A stretch of DNA of 64,000 nucleotides. Source: Paraescarpia echinospica (taxonomy: Eukaryota > Annelida > Polychaeta > Sabellida > Siboglinidae). The position numbers were made by a program, and so were the translations under genes. Below the pieces are notes generated by a model, which saw only the letters and a program-made list of their open reading frames with translations, had not been told where the DNA came from and made no database searches. The stretch is from the NCBI GenBank assembly GCA_020002185.1, contig CM034536.1, positions 8,292,798-8,356,797 of the forward strand, given 5' to 3'. Position 1 is the first letter of the stretch. Each line of letters begins with the position of its first letter. This document shows, in pieces, positions 1-11,676 of the stretch.

Positions 1-1255
1 ATTACACCGAATTCGGCGGAAATCACGTGTATTGTAGAAACAGGATTTACATACTTGAGAAATGTTCTGGTGAAAACTGAAATCGCTGTCAAAGATAACA
101 CCTAGATTACGAACAGTATCTGATGGTGATGAATCATTACCAAGCAATTTAACTGAAAAGTAGTTAACAACCTTGTTTTGTTGTTGTTTTGTGCCAATAA
201 TATTTAGATATGTTTTATCTGGATTTAGCTTCAATTTACTTGTTTCCATCCACAGCAAGATGTCAATGAGACAGTCGTTTAAAGTTGACAGATGTATGTG
301 CATCAGTTGGTGAAAGTGATAAATATATATACAACTGTGTGTCGTCAGCAAACAAGTGATGATTTTATTAGTTATGACTCGACTAAGGGCTGCAGTGTAT
401 AAGCTAAAACAGACCAGAGCCAAGGACATAACCCTGTGGGACACCAAATGGAAGATGTTCTGGACAAGACAGTGAGCCAGATATGTTAATGCTTTGGTAT
501 CGGTCTGAAAAATATGAATTAAACCACTGAAGATCTGTGCCAGAAATTCCAAAATGTCTATGAAGGCGATGCAAAAGAATGTCGTGATCTATTGTATTAA
601 AAGCAGCTGATAGATCTAGTAAGGTGAGAGCAGTCAATTTGCTATTATCCATATCGCATACAATGTCATTGTGTATTTTAAGAAAAGCCGTCTCAGTTGA
701 ATTAAATCGCTTATATGCAGATTGTAGATCATTTGTAAATGTTGTGAATAAATATGTTCATGGAGTCGATTTGCAACAACCTTTTCCAATACCTTCGACA
801 GAAAACTAAGATTAGAGATAGGATGGTAATTTTTAAAATAATTTTTGCACACACTTTGTTTTTTTAATAAGAGGATTTGCAAGAACTTGCTTGAATTCGT
901 GTGGAACAGCATCATCATCCTGCATTGACATATTTAAACTATTTGTAATAGGATAAATCAGTTGATCAATGCAACTCCAGTAGAAATGTTGGAAAAGGGT
1001 CAAGACCACACGATTTGTTGGGACACTTTTGAATGATAGTGCGAATTTCACTTGTAGTTGCAGATATAAAACATTGCAGTGCATTACCAACAATCGGCTG
1101 TTCAGTATACTTGTAATCAATGTCATTAATGACAAAACGTGATCGAATGTAAGCAATGTTATCCGTGAAGTATTTTGAAGAAGAAAAACTGCATAATGTA
1201 GCCAATCAAGAGGTATCAGGCAATGATTTTGGTTTCTCCCGATGAAACACACTAT
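1..1255 (-). pseudogene. Degraded non-LTR retrotransposon (CR1/L2-like) reverse transcriptase
   Basis: Read on the minus strand, conserved LINE reverse-transcriptase blocks follow each other in order but in shifting frames. SCGLDPFPTFLL lies near 1000, HPISNLSFLSKVLEKVVANR near 800, and a finger/palm block with LDLSAAFNTIDHDIL and GVPQG at 404-652. A YADDTQLY-like catalytic box lies near 330, and RNLGVIFDSDFSF near 100. This block order is typical of the CR1/L2/Jockey group of LINE RTs. Stops and frameshifts show the copy is dead. It continues beyond the left edge, so its 3' end is not seen. The clade is inferred from motif style only. Confidence 0.85.
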
Positions 1256-2239
1256 TGATGGATTTCCACATTTGGCGAGGGTTTTCAGGTTTTTTATATT
1301 AAATTCGTATAATAGTCTGATTTTGATTTTGACATCAAAATTGAGTTATTACACGGCGTTTAATGTTTCGTGTGAAATAAAGTTTTGATTGAGCACAAAT
1401 CTGCTCAGACAGTAGGTCTAGAAGGTGCTAAAAATTGTGTAAATGTCAGTCAAGGCACCCGGAGAAAATCAGCCGAACTATCCCTATCACTAGTCGTCAC
1501 ATGAGCCGAAGGCCTACTCGAACGCCCCGGTAGGAAACGGAAAGCGAACCTTGTGCTCAGACGAGCATTAGCTGTCACGACGTGTATATATATCAACAAC
1601 TTAAGTTGATATTAGTAATACGCTAACTTTGGATCATTGTATGTGCATCTCCTCCGAGGTACCGACGTCCACTCGTCTCTTTTCTAATGACAATATTACG
1701 ATATTGTATAGGGGTCTAATACAATGTAGTTTACAGCCACATGCATATAGACAGTATATGTAGATGTACATTATAACAAAAGGATAACAATACACTCACC
1801 TCTTAATCCACCTTCAAAACTGTGCCGATATGAAATGCACCTACAGCAGCGACAACCCGTTGTACTTCCACTCCGAGTAAAGTGTACAATCTTCTACGGT
1901 TGTTGTTGCAGTGCTTCGTCCGATCGACTATCTTACAAAACTGTCTTGAACAACTGAGCCGGCTTAATCGGTAGCAGGACAATTAAGGTTGGACTTTGTT
2001 TCCGTTGGTATTCGTGTAAACCGGAACCTGGGCGCGTGACGTTGATTCAGAGAGTCGCCAACACCCGATACCTGACAGCGGGAAAATCCGACGTTCAACC
2101 AGGAACTTAAGTAAGATACACCGTGACACAATTCGTCGCATGAAAACATTTTTTTTAAATTAATTAAAAAAAGTTCGCAATCGAAAGCAATGTGTATGGA
2201 CCAGGTGCAAAATGAACGTTGCTTTATTGGGGGTCCAAT
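1256..2239. other. No gene recognised
   Basis: I see no coding exon, RNA gene or clear repeat here. The stretch is AT-rich and could include the 5' part of the neighbouring dead LINE or unique intergenic sequence. Confidence 0.4.
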
Positions 2240-2283
2240 CTATATATATATATATATATATATATCATCATCATCATCATCAT
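2240..2283. repeat. (TA)n(TCA)n microsatellite, tail of an RTE LINE
   Basis: A TA run of about 25 bp passes directly into ATC trinucleotides. On the minus strand this is a TGA/TA simple-repeat tail directly after the C-terminal coding remnant of an RTE-type LINE, as these elements often show, so it is probably that element's 3' tail. Confidence 0.75.
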
Positions 2284-2707
2284 TGTGCTGCCGTAGTGTC
2301 CCGTGGTTGGGCGAAGGCCTCAGCATGTCGTTTCCAAATCTGCCTGTTTTACGCTATCCTCTGCCAGATGATGCCCTTCCAGTACTCGTCTAGTTCGTTT
2401 CTCCACCGTCTCGCCGTTCTTCCTCTAGATCGTGTCCCTTCGTAAGGTCTCCAGGTTGTGATACGTGATGTCCAATCGGTTATCTCGTAGTCTGCTGATG
2501 TGCCCTGCCCAGGTCCACTTCTGCCTTCTGATTTGTTCTATCACGTCTATGACATTTGTCTTCTGTCATACCCAGATGTTTGTTTGTCTCTCCCGATATG
2601 TGATGTTTAACATACTTCTTTCCATATTTGTTTGTGTGGCTGCTAGCTTGTTCTTTCCCTGGATGGTGAGTGCCCATGTTTCCGCGCCGAATTGTACAAG
2701 TCATCGC
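2284..2707 (-). pseudogene. RTE-type LINE, 3' part of the reverse transcriptase
   Basis: Minus-strand translation in two or three frames shows FGAETWALT, AATQTNMERSMLNITYR and QKWTWAGHISRLRDNR. This is the usual C-terminal run of RTE-clade LINE proteins (thumb region and basic tail). The copy has frameshifts and stops. It appears to continue the RT fragment at 3508-3995, with an unrelated sequence of about 800 bp between the two pieces. Confidence 0.8.
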
Positions 2708-3507
2708 AGTCTGACTAGGTGTCCTCCCTACTTCGTTCGGGATTCTCCCTAGACAGGACTAGTGAAGACTCACATTAAACATCGCAGAAGTCCAGACTCG
2801 ACCTATAGCATAGGCTTTTATTGCACAACGTACAACAGCATAACATCTAGCAACCAGAAAGACACCACCCAACTCTATAGTTCTGTCTCCTTTTATACCT
2901 TCTACCGACAATCATCTATGTCCCACGTAGGGGACCTTAATCCACAATCAACACTCTGTCGGACAAGCAATTATCTGACGTGCAACATTACGGACAAGCA
3001 ATAATCTACTGTAATGAAATGTGTGCAACATTACGGACAAGCAATAATCTACTGTAATGAAATGTGTGCAACATTACGGACAAGCAATAATCTACTGTAA
3101 TGAAATGTGTGCAACATTACGGACAAGCAATAATCTACTGTAATGAAATATGTGCAACATTAACTGGTTCCGGTGCCAATTGTCTGACAGCTATTAATTG
3201 GGAGCACTAACCCCGGCGGAATTAAAATGTTCCAGTATGTAGTCTTCGATTATTAGTTGGAACATTACCAATACACTATGCATACAAATGAAACATTAAT
3301 CATTATCTCTACGCTTCTCTATTGACAGTAATAATTCCAAATCTGTTATTCCGACAATCGTTATGGGTGCAAGCTATATCCTATTCTCCTATTACGCGCT
3401 CAGTGTTTCTCTAGCCACCTACAATATTCTATGATTAAGTTTCTACCAACTATTCCAATTATAACACCGTTGCCATTCGGGCTAAACATGACCAACCTTT
3501 ACAGAAT
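2708..3507 (-). mobile_element. LTR-like insertion splitting the RTE LINE
   Basis: This block separates two RTE fragments and is flanked by the same 8-mer, GTCATCGC, at 2700-2707 and 3508-3515, a candidate target-site duplication. On the minus strand it holds a tandem repeat, then a TATAAAA box (about 2890-2899) and an AATAAA signal about 75 bp downstream (2817-2822), the order U3, promoter, R, poly(A) of a solo LTR. I find no protein and no convincing terminal inverted repeats, so the ends and class are uncertain. A rearrangement between two RTE copies is the alternative. Confidence 0.4.
2980..3163. repeat. 43-bp tandem repeat, about 4.2 copies
   Basis: Units start at 2980, 3023, 3066, 3109 and 3152 with almost no differences. 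Each contains ACATTACGGACAAGCAATAA. The array lies in the U3-like part of the LTR-like insertion, upstream of its TATA box on the minus strand, where retroelement enhancers are often repeated. Confidence 0.9.
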
Positions 3508-3995
3508 GTCATCGCTGGAAGTACGCATGAGTTGTAGACTTGTGTCTTCAAGCAGGTTCCAAACTTACCCTTGGAGATGTCGCGGTGTTTGGTGAATGCT
3601 GTCCAGCCGGCGGTGATTCTTCTTTGAATCTCCTTGTCTTGGTTTTTGTCTCTAATACTGTATCGCTGTCCCAGACAGACGTAGCTTTCAACGTTCTCTA
3701 TCTGCGTGGTGTTGATATATATTGGTGTCTCATTTTCTAGAATCATTTTTGTCTTCGAAATGTTCATGTTCAGACCTTGTTTTTCATTTTCATCAGCTAG
3801 CTCCTGCAGCATTTTTTCAAGCCTCTGGTATCCCAGGTCAGTCTTCGGAATATGCTTTCGAGTTTTGCCGTAAACAGCTTGGGCGATATGGTGGCACCCT
3901 GTCGTACTCCTCTCTTGATGTTGATCTTGTTGCTCTTTTTGTGTAGGTAGATTGTCACCGAGCTGTTGGTGTAGATGTCTTTCATGAGTGTACAC
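3508..3995 (-). pseudogene. RTE-type LINE reverse transcriptase fragment
   Basis: Minus-strand peptides include KRGVRQGATISPKLFTA (RT finger/palm block) and QNKDKEIQRRI-like, GWTAFTKHRDI and TQVYNSCVLPAMT (thumb and downstream), typical of RTE-clade LINEs annotated as endonuclease-reverse transcriptase. The stretch with the FADD catalytic box between RGLKK and ELADENEKQG is missing, so the copy has an internal deletion as well as frameshifts. It pairs with the fragment at 2284-2707. Confidence 0.85.
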
Positions 3996-4572
3996 TCAGC
4001 GACCTGTCAAGGTTGTCCCCGAAGTCGCATGTCCCAGATAAGCGACGCAGCTCTGACACGTAAGCCGCCACATTTTCAGCGGAGCGCCTGGGACGTCCCG
4101 TTTGTGGAATTTCAGGCGTTAGACGATGACTGATGGTGCGGGGTGCTGATGCTGGCGCGTGAGCTTTACTAATTCAAAGGCCAGACGTCTCAAGCAGTTC
4201 AATTGCATAATATTACACAGCCTAATTAGCAGACAACCAGAAAACAATACCATTTGCCTGATTGGCCAGAAGGCAGAGCCAGTAGACAGTATCTCATAGC
4301 AGCCCTGGTTATGGTGGCTCACACCAGTGGCTGTGCTCAAGTGTCATTAGGGTCACTGATAAGGTCTTCATACGTGTTTAATTACCTGAAAAGAAAACAA
4401 TAAAGACTGTTGAATTACCATGCTGCAACATGATTGGTTTATTTTCATAAAAATTTCCAAACTGAGGCTTAACTAATGGGATTGTATCCCCACCCACCCC
4501 CCCTTAATTATCTTCATTCACTGTGATTTGGACTGACAGACCGATGAGAAGTCTGCAATATCCAATAACGGT
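3996..4572. other. No gene recognised
   Basis: No exon or RNA is recognised. The right part directly precedes the Mutator-type transposase and may be its 5' untranslated or terminal region, but I could not find matching terminal inverted repeats. Confidence 0.35.
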
Positions 4573-6736
4573 TTGTCCCTTTCAACTGTAATTTTGCCTG
4601 GATTATTCCGCTGCGATGTTACAATGAAGGAGACTACAAATGAGATTAGTAAAGTTAGTGATAAGAAGCCACCGCCTGTTCGTGGCAAAACGAGAAATCC
4701 GTGTGGGTTTCAGCAAAGTCATGGATACTTCAAACCAACACGTGCTGAAACATCAGAAACTCAAAAGGGGGTGTGTGGATGTCACGGCTACATATGGACG
4801 ACTATTCCAGAGTGGTACAGGAAACTGCCGGTGGACTGTTAACAGTACCTGATGCCGAAGGCCAGATAGGTGCCTGGATTTAACAGACAGCTATCTTCAA
4901 GCAGACAAAAACCATGAAGATTCTGAGATGCGTCGGCTGAATGTGAAGAAAACTGCTGACATGTGGAATGACTACTACGTAGAGCATGCAAAGACAACAT
5001 GCACTTCTGCACGTTTTGAAGTACACGAGGAACGACAGATCGGTCTGTGCTGGAAGCAATCACTCCGGTGTACACATTATGATTATCATTCACGCATGTA
5101 CAAACTATACACTGAGGTGGACACTGGACGCTGTGGTCAGCGTGCCGCAACGACTAACGTGGCACTCCATGTCGGTCTACAGGTTTCAACAACAGGACCA
5201 ACAAAGCTCCGTCACATTCTAGCTGCGACGAATATGCCCCCACCAAGTCGGCTAGGGTTACAAAGAAATGCAAACAAAGTTGCAACTCTCACTGCCCATG
5301 CAACAACGGATGACTTACATGAGAGAAGACGGAAACTAAAGCAACTAACATCCATCATGGTCTGCCAGAAGACGTCCCCATTAACATAAGCGTCGATGTT
5401 AGATACAATTCGACAAATCTGAAAAACAGTTATAGTTGTGGTGGACAAAATGCGTCACAGGCTGTGGGAACTGCAGTCAGCTGGCAAACTGGCAATCGAG
5501 AAGTCACAGCTTTCCACCTGGACAACAAGCTCTGCAAATTAGGATCTTCACTTCGCAATCAAGGCATCGATGTAACCTGTCCTGGGCATGCCGGTTGCAC
5601 AGCCAGTGTGAAAGCAACAGAACCACTGTCTGAGTACAGAATTGGGAATAGATTGATGACAGTCTTACACAAGACAGTGTTGCAATCAAATACGTTGCTA
5701 CCGACGGAGATGCAATAGCATCTCGTGGTATACAGGACGCCATGCCAGCAGGTACACAGAAAGAGAGACAATCAGATACGACACATCTGTCTCAAGAGCA
5801 ATTTCGTCACATCATGAAAGCGTCATTCTCTTCCAGAATGTTTCCAGGAGAGACTGCTGCCGTGCGAACAGAAAAAAGAAGAATGTTTGTGGAAGACGTG
5901 AAGACCAGGTGCCAGAAGATTTACACAAGCGTACACATGCTTCACAACAGCGACGCGACAGTCATAGCTAGTCATATGCTGGACATCATTCAAGCCACAT
6001 TAGACTGCTATTCCGGCACGTGCAAAAACTGTCGCAGACATGGAATTGTCTGCCGTGGTGGTCGCAAGAATTGGTGGAATACCTCACAGCATTTAAAGGC
6101 ATGTGGCCTAAGGCGAGTAAATATGGCTGACAGTGATCGAGCAACACTTCAAGGACTGATCGAGATGCGTCTTGACAATCGCGCACTTCAAATGACAAGA
6201 CGCAAATTGATAACTAATTTTAACGAAGGAGCCAACAGAGCAATATCCGATTTTCTCCCCAAAAATTGTAAATTTAGCCGAAATGCATTGGGACGTATGT
6301 CTTCAGTCATCGATCGCTTAAACTACGGTGCTGGAATTTCAATGCTACGAAAGCTGGAAAACGTTCAGTGTCCAATTACGAAGGGTGGCAGAGTGGCACG
6401 TGCTGTCAAATGGATTCAGCAGGACGTGGTCTACACGCGAGAGTATTCCAGACAGCCGTCGGTTCGCCTACAGGACGAACAACCAAGTCAAAGAGAATGA
6501 GAGAATATCTCGAGGCAAAACGAAACAGATGCCAAGAAGACATATACAGAAAGAGTCAGCCTGATCCCGAACCAGAGAGTCATACCAGCACGTTGTCGAC
6601 AGATGTAACAGCAACGACAGTCAAACCAAATAGAAGAAGACGCAGACAGCGAAAACCACCTGTAAATCGCACTGATCACCCATGTTCATTAAGGTCACGC
6701 CAATCAGCTGATCACCCTTACGCAAGCAGAGCGTAG
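4573..6736 (+). pseudogene. Mutator-type (MULE-like) transposase, frameshifted
   Basis: This intronless reading region changes frame several times. In order it encodes an N-terminal piece (4573-4842, LPGLFRCDV), a middle block (4928 to about 5345, ERQIGLCWKQSLRC, PPPSRLGLQRNANKV), then ISVDVRYNSTNL with GGQNASQAVGTA (about 5345-5718, frame 1), then KYVATDGDAIASRGIQDAM through LPKNCKFSRNALGRM (about 5680-6500, frame 3). A basic, RRRRRQRK-containing tail follows in another frame to 6736. The VDVRYNS and TDGDA blocks and the LCKLGSSLRNQG / CPGHAGCTA stretch match the Mutator-like transposase domain common in invertebrate genomes, which would cut and paste its own element. At least two single-base shifts (near 5345 and 5675) break the gene, so it is dead unless these are sequence errors. 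Confidence 0.8.
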
Positions 6737-7164
6737 GCTTACACAGCATTCTAGCAATATGACGTTCTGTATTTCTGCAGCGTCTACTTGAGCTACAAAA
6801 CTGACTGACCGTGTGAACGCAATGAGAGAAGATCTACACCATCCGGTGTGACATACACACGACACAACTCCACCTGCCTGCCTGCGAACACAGCTAGAAC
6901 ACGAGCACTACAAACAATCGACAATATTACATCATATGAGTTAGCATGAGCTAACTGATATTTACACATGACTGCAAACGCACCCCAGTGACCAGTGATT
7001 ACGACGATAATTCGGAAAAGTTCATTCTACATTTACTCCCAAAAAAGTAAGTTCTTAGTATTCTTACTTATTTTTTTATTTTAAATCTATCATGCATGCC
7101 GGGTAAGCGCCATGACCAGAACATTTGTCAAAATTACTGCAACGTATCCTCTCATTGTTCACAC
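6737..7164. other. No gene recognised
   Basis: Non-coding sequence downstream of the Mutator-type pseudogene. I find no terminal inverted repeat that would close the element. Confidence 0.35.
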
Positions 7165-7455
7165 GGATCTTCACTTCGCAATCAAGGCATCGATGTAACC
7201 TGTCCTGGGCATGCCGGTTGCACAGCCAGTGTGAAAGCAACAGAACCACTGTCTGAGTACAGAATTGGGAATAGATTGATGACAGTCTTACACAAGACAG
7301 TGTTGCAATCAAATACGTTGCTACCGACGGAGATGCAATAGCATCTCGTGGTATACAGGACGCCATGCCAGCAGGTACACAGAAAGAGAGACAATCAGAT
7401 ACGACACATCTGTCTCAAACGCAATTTCGTCACATCATGAAAGCGTCATTCTCTT
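7165..7455 (+). repeat. Duplicated fragment of the Mutator-type transposase
   Basis: This 291-bp block matches 5542-5832 without indels (constant offset 1623) and with only a few substitutions, including the same frame break. It encodes SSLRNQGIDVTCPGHAGC and the first bases of the next block, then stops abruptly where the (GAA)-type tail of a LINE begins. It is a second, truncated copy of the same transposon interrupted by the LINE, or a local duplication. Confidence 0.95.
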
Positions 7456-7907
7456 GTTGTTCTTCTTCTTCTCGTCGTTCCCTGTCTTCAGGGGTGAGGC
7501 TGGCTTCATTGCGCGTGCTCTACTTTCTCTACCACCTTTTTCCATTCTCGGTCTTTTGCTCTTTTCCTCCATTCCCCTTTCCATCCCTCCAGGTCTCTCT
7601 TCACGCAATCCTCCCATCGCAGTCTCGGTCGCCCTCGTCTTCCTTCCACTCTCCGGGCATCTGCTTTCTTTCTCACCAACTTCTTCTTGAAACTTTCTTT
7701 CACAACAACATCCGCCATCAACTCTTCCACTCTTCCAGTTGTTTTCGCACACGTACCTTCTCCTGTTGTTTCTCTGTCATTGTTATAGTTTCTAGGCCAT
7801 ACAGGTAGGCTGTTGTCACACATGTACCTTTCCCTTGAGTTTTCGCGATATGTGCCTGTCTCTCATCACACCGTCTACTTTCCTCCATGCATGCGCCCCT
7901 GCTTATA
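7456..7907 (-). pseudogene. LINE 3' end (RTE-like RT C-terminus), split by a DNA transposon
   Basis: On the minus strand the coding remnant reads AGAHAWRKV, TAYLYGLETITMTEKQQEKV, VCENNW and later GRRGRPRLRWEDCVKRDLEG, then a GAA-rich tail. This is the C-terminal half of an RTE-like LINE protein. Its direct continuation (EIRRRI) is at 12411, so the LINE was one unit before the 4.5-kb transposon inserted. Confidence 0.85.
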
Positions 7908-7936
7908 TGGGCATTTCTATAATTCGGGTACATTTT
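7908..7936 (+). repeat. Left terminal inverted repeat of the DNA transposon
   Basis: Starts TGGGCATTTCTATAATTCGG and ends GTACATTTT. It is the reverse complement of 12380-12408 with one mismatch. The outer flank is TA. Confidence 0.9.
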
Positions 7937-8434
7937 GAATATTCATTTTCCACAAATCCGGTTTTTAAATAATCGCTGTGTTTTTTACTAATTGTTTAGC
8001 GTGGCGCTTACTATTGCATCGCTGCAAGTTGGACAGTTCAACCATTGTAACTTTTACCAAAACAAAATACTGGGCTACCCATCTCCTCAATAAATGTCCA
8101 CTCTGTTACTTCCATTCTAATGTAATTTTTTGTTTTTTTGTAGATACATTTAGGCGCAAATCCCAGTTATATTTGCTTCTAAGTTGTTTTAGCTAGCCCA
8201 AAATGAAATACTTTCTTACGTTGACCAGAAGAAATCTTGTTATTGCATTGGTCGTGGGAGTCACCTTATAAAATTGTATAATATTGCATTGCTTTACTGC
8301 TTATAGCATTTGCATTTGTGGCTAGCATTCATCATAAACGCTTGTATGTGTTAAGAATAAAGAACGCTATTCATCTACGGTCGTAAGATGTGCACTTTTA
8401 CACTTGCTGTGTTTATATGGTTGTCGTTAGTCAC

Positions 8435-8490
8435 AGTAACCGAGGAGACAAGCAAGTCACCGAGTGGACGATATGGTAACAGAGTGGACA
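8435..8490 (+). repeat. Subterminal motif, three copies at 20-bp spacing
   Basis: Variants of AGTAACCGAGTGGACA begin at 8435, 8455 and 8475, spaced exactly 20 bp. The same motif recurs at 11601-11676 and 12003-12018 near the other end, so it is a candidate transposase-binding subterminal repeat. Confidence 0.75.
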
Positions 8491-8679
8491 TGTTGTTCAT
8501 ATCACGCTATCCGACTACAATCACACGTGTAATAATAATGTCAAACAATGAACGTTTTTATTGGAAAACATGTCAACTATAGGCCACATCAATTGATGGC
8601 GATATCTGTGAATGGCCATGTAGGCTAGTTGCTATGATCTGAGGAAATGATTATGACAAGAGCTCGAGCTAGAAACAAT

Positions 8680-11337
8680 TCATGCTGTCACCTGTTTCCA
8701 TATCGAAGCATCGATACAGAAATGCCTGGAGGTGACTGGCTGTGGAGCAGGAATAACTGCTAATATAGCGTCTGGTCCATACCAACAGACATCATCACGC
8801 ATAGGCCAATAAAAGCGGTTATCTCCTACGCGATGCATACATTTTACTTGCACGTCTGCGTTGTCGGTATCGACAACTAGACCTGGGTATGGCGCCCCGT
8901 CATACGAGACAACTACGTGGCTGTCTAATTCGAATGAACCCACGCCCATGGCAGTGCCGACTGTATCTTTGCTGGCTACCGGTAGGCCTAAGTCACGAAA
9001 AGTAAAGACAGTGGGAGCGAAACAATCACACATGGTATTTGCCTTACACATGCAACTCAGTTTGCGGTGGTACATGGTCATCGTGTCTGGTGCAATGCAA
9101 ATCAACTGATGAATGGTCATGGTACCTGGCACTGGCACCAGATTATGCTTGGCCAGATGTTGTGTACGTTCTAGTATTGCATCTTTGCTGACTAGATACA
9201 GTGCGACGGAGGTGTGTGGCTGGAGCTTCTCGAACATCGTTACAGCGTCCGGGATGTCAGTTCCACGGAGGACGAGTCGATCTGCTAGACGTTTCACCGT
9301 CGCTCCGATACCATCTGGTGCGCCTTTTCCGTGGCCAGCTTCGGAGAAGTTCCACGTCCCTGGAAAACCAACAGACATTATAGCATGCACTGTTACAGAC
9401 TTGTGACCAACAAAACTTAGGCGGTGGCGGCGGAGGCAGCGGAAGCAGCATGTACCAGTATATAGGCTAGTAGATGTAGTAGTAGACTATTAGTTATAAT
9501 AAGCTGTGATTTATATAATTATATATTGTTAGTCTATATCAGCCTAATAGGAGAGTTGCCGTAACATACCTAGCTTCATTTGCCGTTTAGAGAGCATGTC
9601 GAGAAAGAGGAAGAAGTTTCCCTTCTGGCGATATTGTGTTGTTGGCCCGTCGCTCATGAAGTGGATAGTGTCGATTTGTCGGTGTTTCTTTTGGGTGTCA
9701 TCCAAGATCTGATCCAGATGCGCCCAGATACTTGCTGGATTGTGTTGTAGCGAGTCCGATATTGAACAGAATGATGTCGCTTTTTTCTCAGGTCCTCCCA
9801 CGTAGTATATGCCTGTGTGCAGGGTGATTTGAACTTTCGAGGCTCCAAAATGCGCACTCTGGATCTCGCTCTCCATCTTTGCTATGTAGTTTTCTGCGAA
9901 ATCGACATGAATGATGCACTCGGTTTCCTTGATATTCTGTTGCAACTTTCGACTGAATGCGAACTGGTGGTGGATGTTGAACGCGTGTTTCTTGTACCTT
10001 AGCAGAAGACTGCTGCACTCGCCTATTAAGTCGCTGACTGTCCCCTCGGATGTTGTTTTCACGGTCATTGTCACTTGCTTCATTTCTTTCGCAATCTCAC
10101 GATTCTCTTTGACGGTCCATGTTCGCCATGAAGTCATCTCATTTCGACGCTTGCTTTGAGTGGAATGTGGTCGTGCGGCTCCTGACATTGCGAGCAGCCT
10201 CCATGCATACATTTCTCACTTGTTTTGTCGCATGTCACCGCATTTAGCAATTGATCCACGTTCACGACGTCCAGGCTCAAGCACTTCAGGGCTTTTAGTT
10301 TGTCGACCACCAGCTTCAGGTTTTCGCATATTTTACACAAACAAGTCTGCCTATCACTCTCCTTCGGGATGACCACGTAGAAGGGACGCAGCTTACAGAA
10401 CAATGCAAAACTGAGGGTGTGGTTCGGAAACTCCGCTTGGTATTTCGCATGCAGGTTCTGCAGGCTGTCGTTAAGTAACCGCTTCTGTTGCTTGTCCTTT
10501 CGGAGAGTGCACGTACTCCTCACCCCGGCGATTACTCTGCTGACGTCATCTCTTGTGAAGTAACGCACCACCCGCTCCTTCAGTCGCACTCCCAACGATG
10601 AAGATTTCTTCCTGATGAAGAGATTTTCGGTAGAGCAATGCCTGTATCGCCAACGTTTTGCTGAGAAGCCAAACGTCTCTTGCGCGTACTTCTGCATTCT
10701 GTACTGGCGTACCAGTGATCCTGTCAGTAGTCTCGCAAAGAGCTGCCTTTGGCGCTCTTGTTTCGTCTCCATATAGCGCTGCTTGATCGAATCCACTAGC
10801 ACGTTGTGAAATTCAAGACTTTTCCTAACCACCTTTGAAGTTGCGTGACGCACTAGATTACGAGTTCTGGTTCGTGGAGTGTCAGGCAACTTGTTTTTCC
10901 TCATTTCTCGCTGCCATCTCTTCTTGAAGCGTTCAGTCAATGTGCGCTGGACAGCTAGATTATGCTTAATTTTTGTAAGCTCTTTCCGCATGGCCTGTTT
11001 GTTTTGATTTCGGATCTTCCGCCCTCGTATGTGTTGTCTGGAAGGTTGAATCGCTGGAGACAGCAGTGATGGCGGTGATGACCGTGGCTCGACTGGAGTG
11101 GATGGCGGTGTCAAGTCAATCATAACTTGCTCTTCGTCGCGTTGTTTACGTGCATTCGCTTTTGAATTTTTCCAAATCTTCCGCGTCCTCTTTTTCTCTC
11201 TCACTCAGACTGTTCACCAATTTCTTTCTTTTATGCCAGCTTTCTCGTTCCTTCTGTAAAAACTCTGCCCGCCTTGCAGGGTCGGCATTTCTCTTTGCTC
11301 TATACCGCTTTTGTTTCTCTGCGGAAGTCAATGGCAT
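8680..11337 (-). pseudogene. DDE transposase of the 4.5-kb transposon, one intron, two frameshifts
   Basis: The likely start is ATG at 11337 (MPLTSAEKQKRYRAKR, a basic N-terminus). It is followed by TPPSTPVEPRSSPP, a basic/coiled region, a Cys-rich segment (CLCKICENLK and CMHGGCSQCQ) and a catalytic core. Candidate catalytic residues are D in HVDFAENY (9901-9903), D in SDGPTTQYR (9649-9651) and E in WNFSEAGHGKG (9340-9342), a D-x83-D-x32-E spacing. An intron (9360-9569) must be removed to place the glutamate in frame. One-base shifts near 11160 (an A-run) and near 10140 break the frame, so this copy is probably inactive. I know the DFAENY / SDGP / EAGHGKG core from uncharacterised transposon proteins of aquatic animals but cannot name the superfamily. 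Confidence 0.75.
9360..9569 (-). other. Intron inside the DDE transposase gene
   Basis: On the minus strand the exon ends AAGCTAG, followed by GTATGTT. The next exon is preceded by TTGGTTTTCCAG and begins GGACGTGG. Joining them reads KLGTWNFSEAGHGKG in frame and restores the catalytic glutamate block. The 210-bp length and GT...AG borders are canonical. Confidence 0.85.
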
Positions 11338-11600
11338 CTGGAACACAATACACAATACATTTACTATAGAACTATAATTAATTGCTGTGTATAGCGCATT
11401 GTCAGTAATCTTTTGCATTATGTTGGTTGATTGTTTTGGTGATATTACGATCTGCTACTCTACCTGCCTGAAATAGCCTATTATAATTATGTGATATAAT
11501 TATAGCCTATATCATACAGTTTTAGTTATGCTATAAGTAGTATAGTATTTACATGTAATATGCAATGCTGTAACTGTTTTATTAGTTGTTTGATTGCAAT

Positions 11601-11676
11601 TGTCCTCTCGGTTACTTATACTGTCCACTCGGTTGCTATTGATATAGTAACCGAGTGGACAGTAACCGAGTGGAAA
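11601..11676. repeat. Subterminal motif cluster, imperfect palindrome
   Basis: Two inverted copies (11601-11616 and 11622-11637) and two direct copies (11646-11661 and 11661-11676) of AGTAACCGAGTGGACA face each other and could form a hairpin. A weaker copy lies at about 11816-11832 and another good one at 12003-12018. Confidence 0.75.

Noticed and set aside
8388..8582. Small frame starting MCTFTLAVFIWLSLV that looks like a signal peptide
   Set aside because: It lies inside the DNA transposon and spans its subterminal repeats. No downstream exon or homology is seen.
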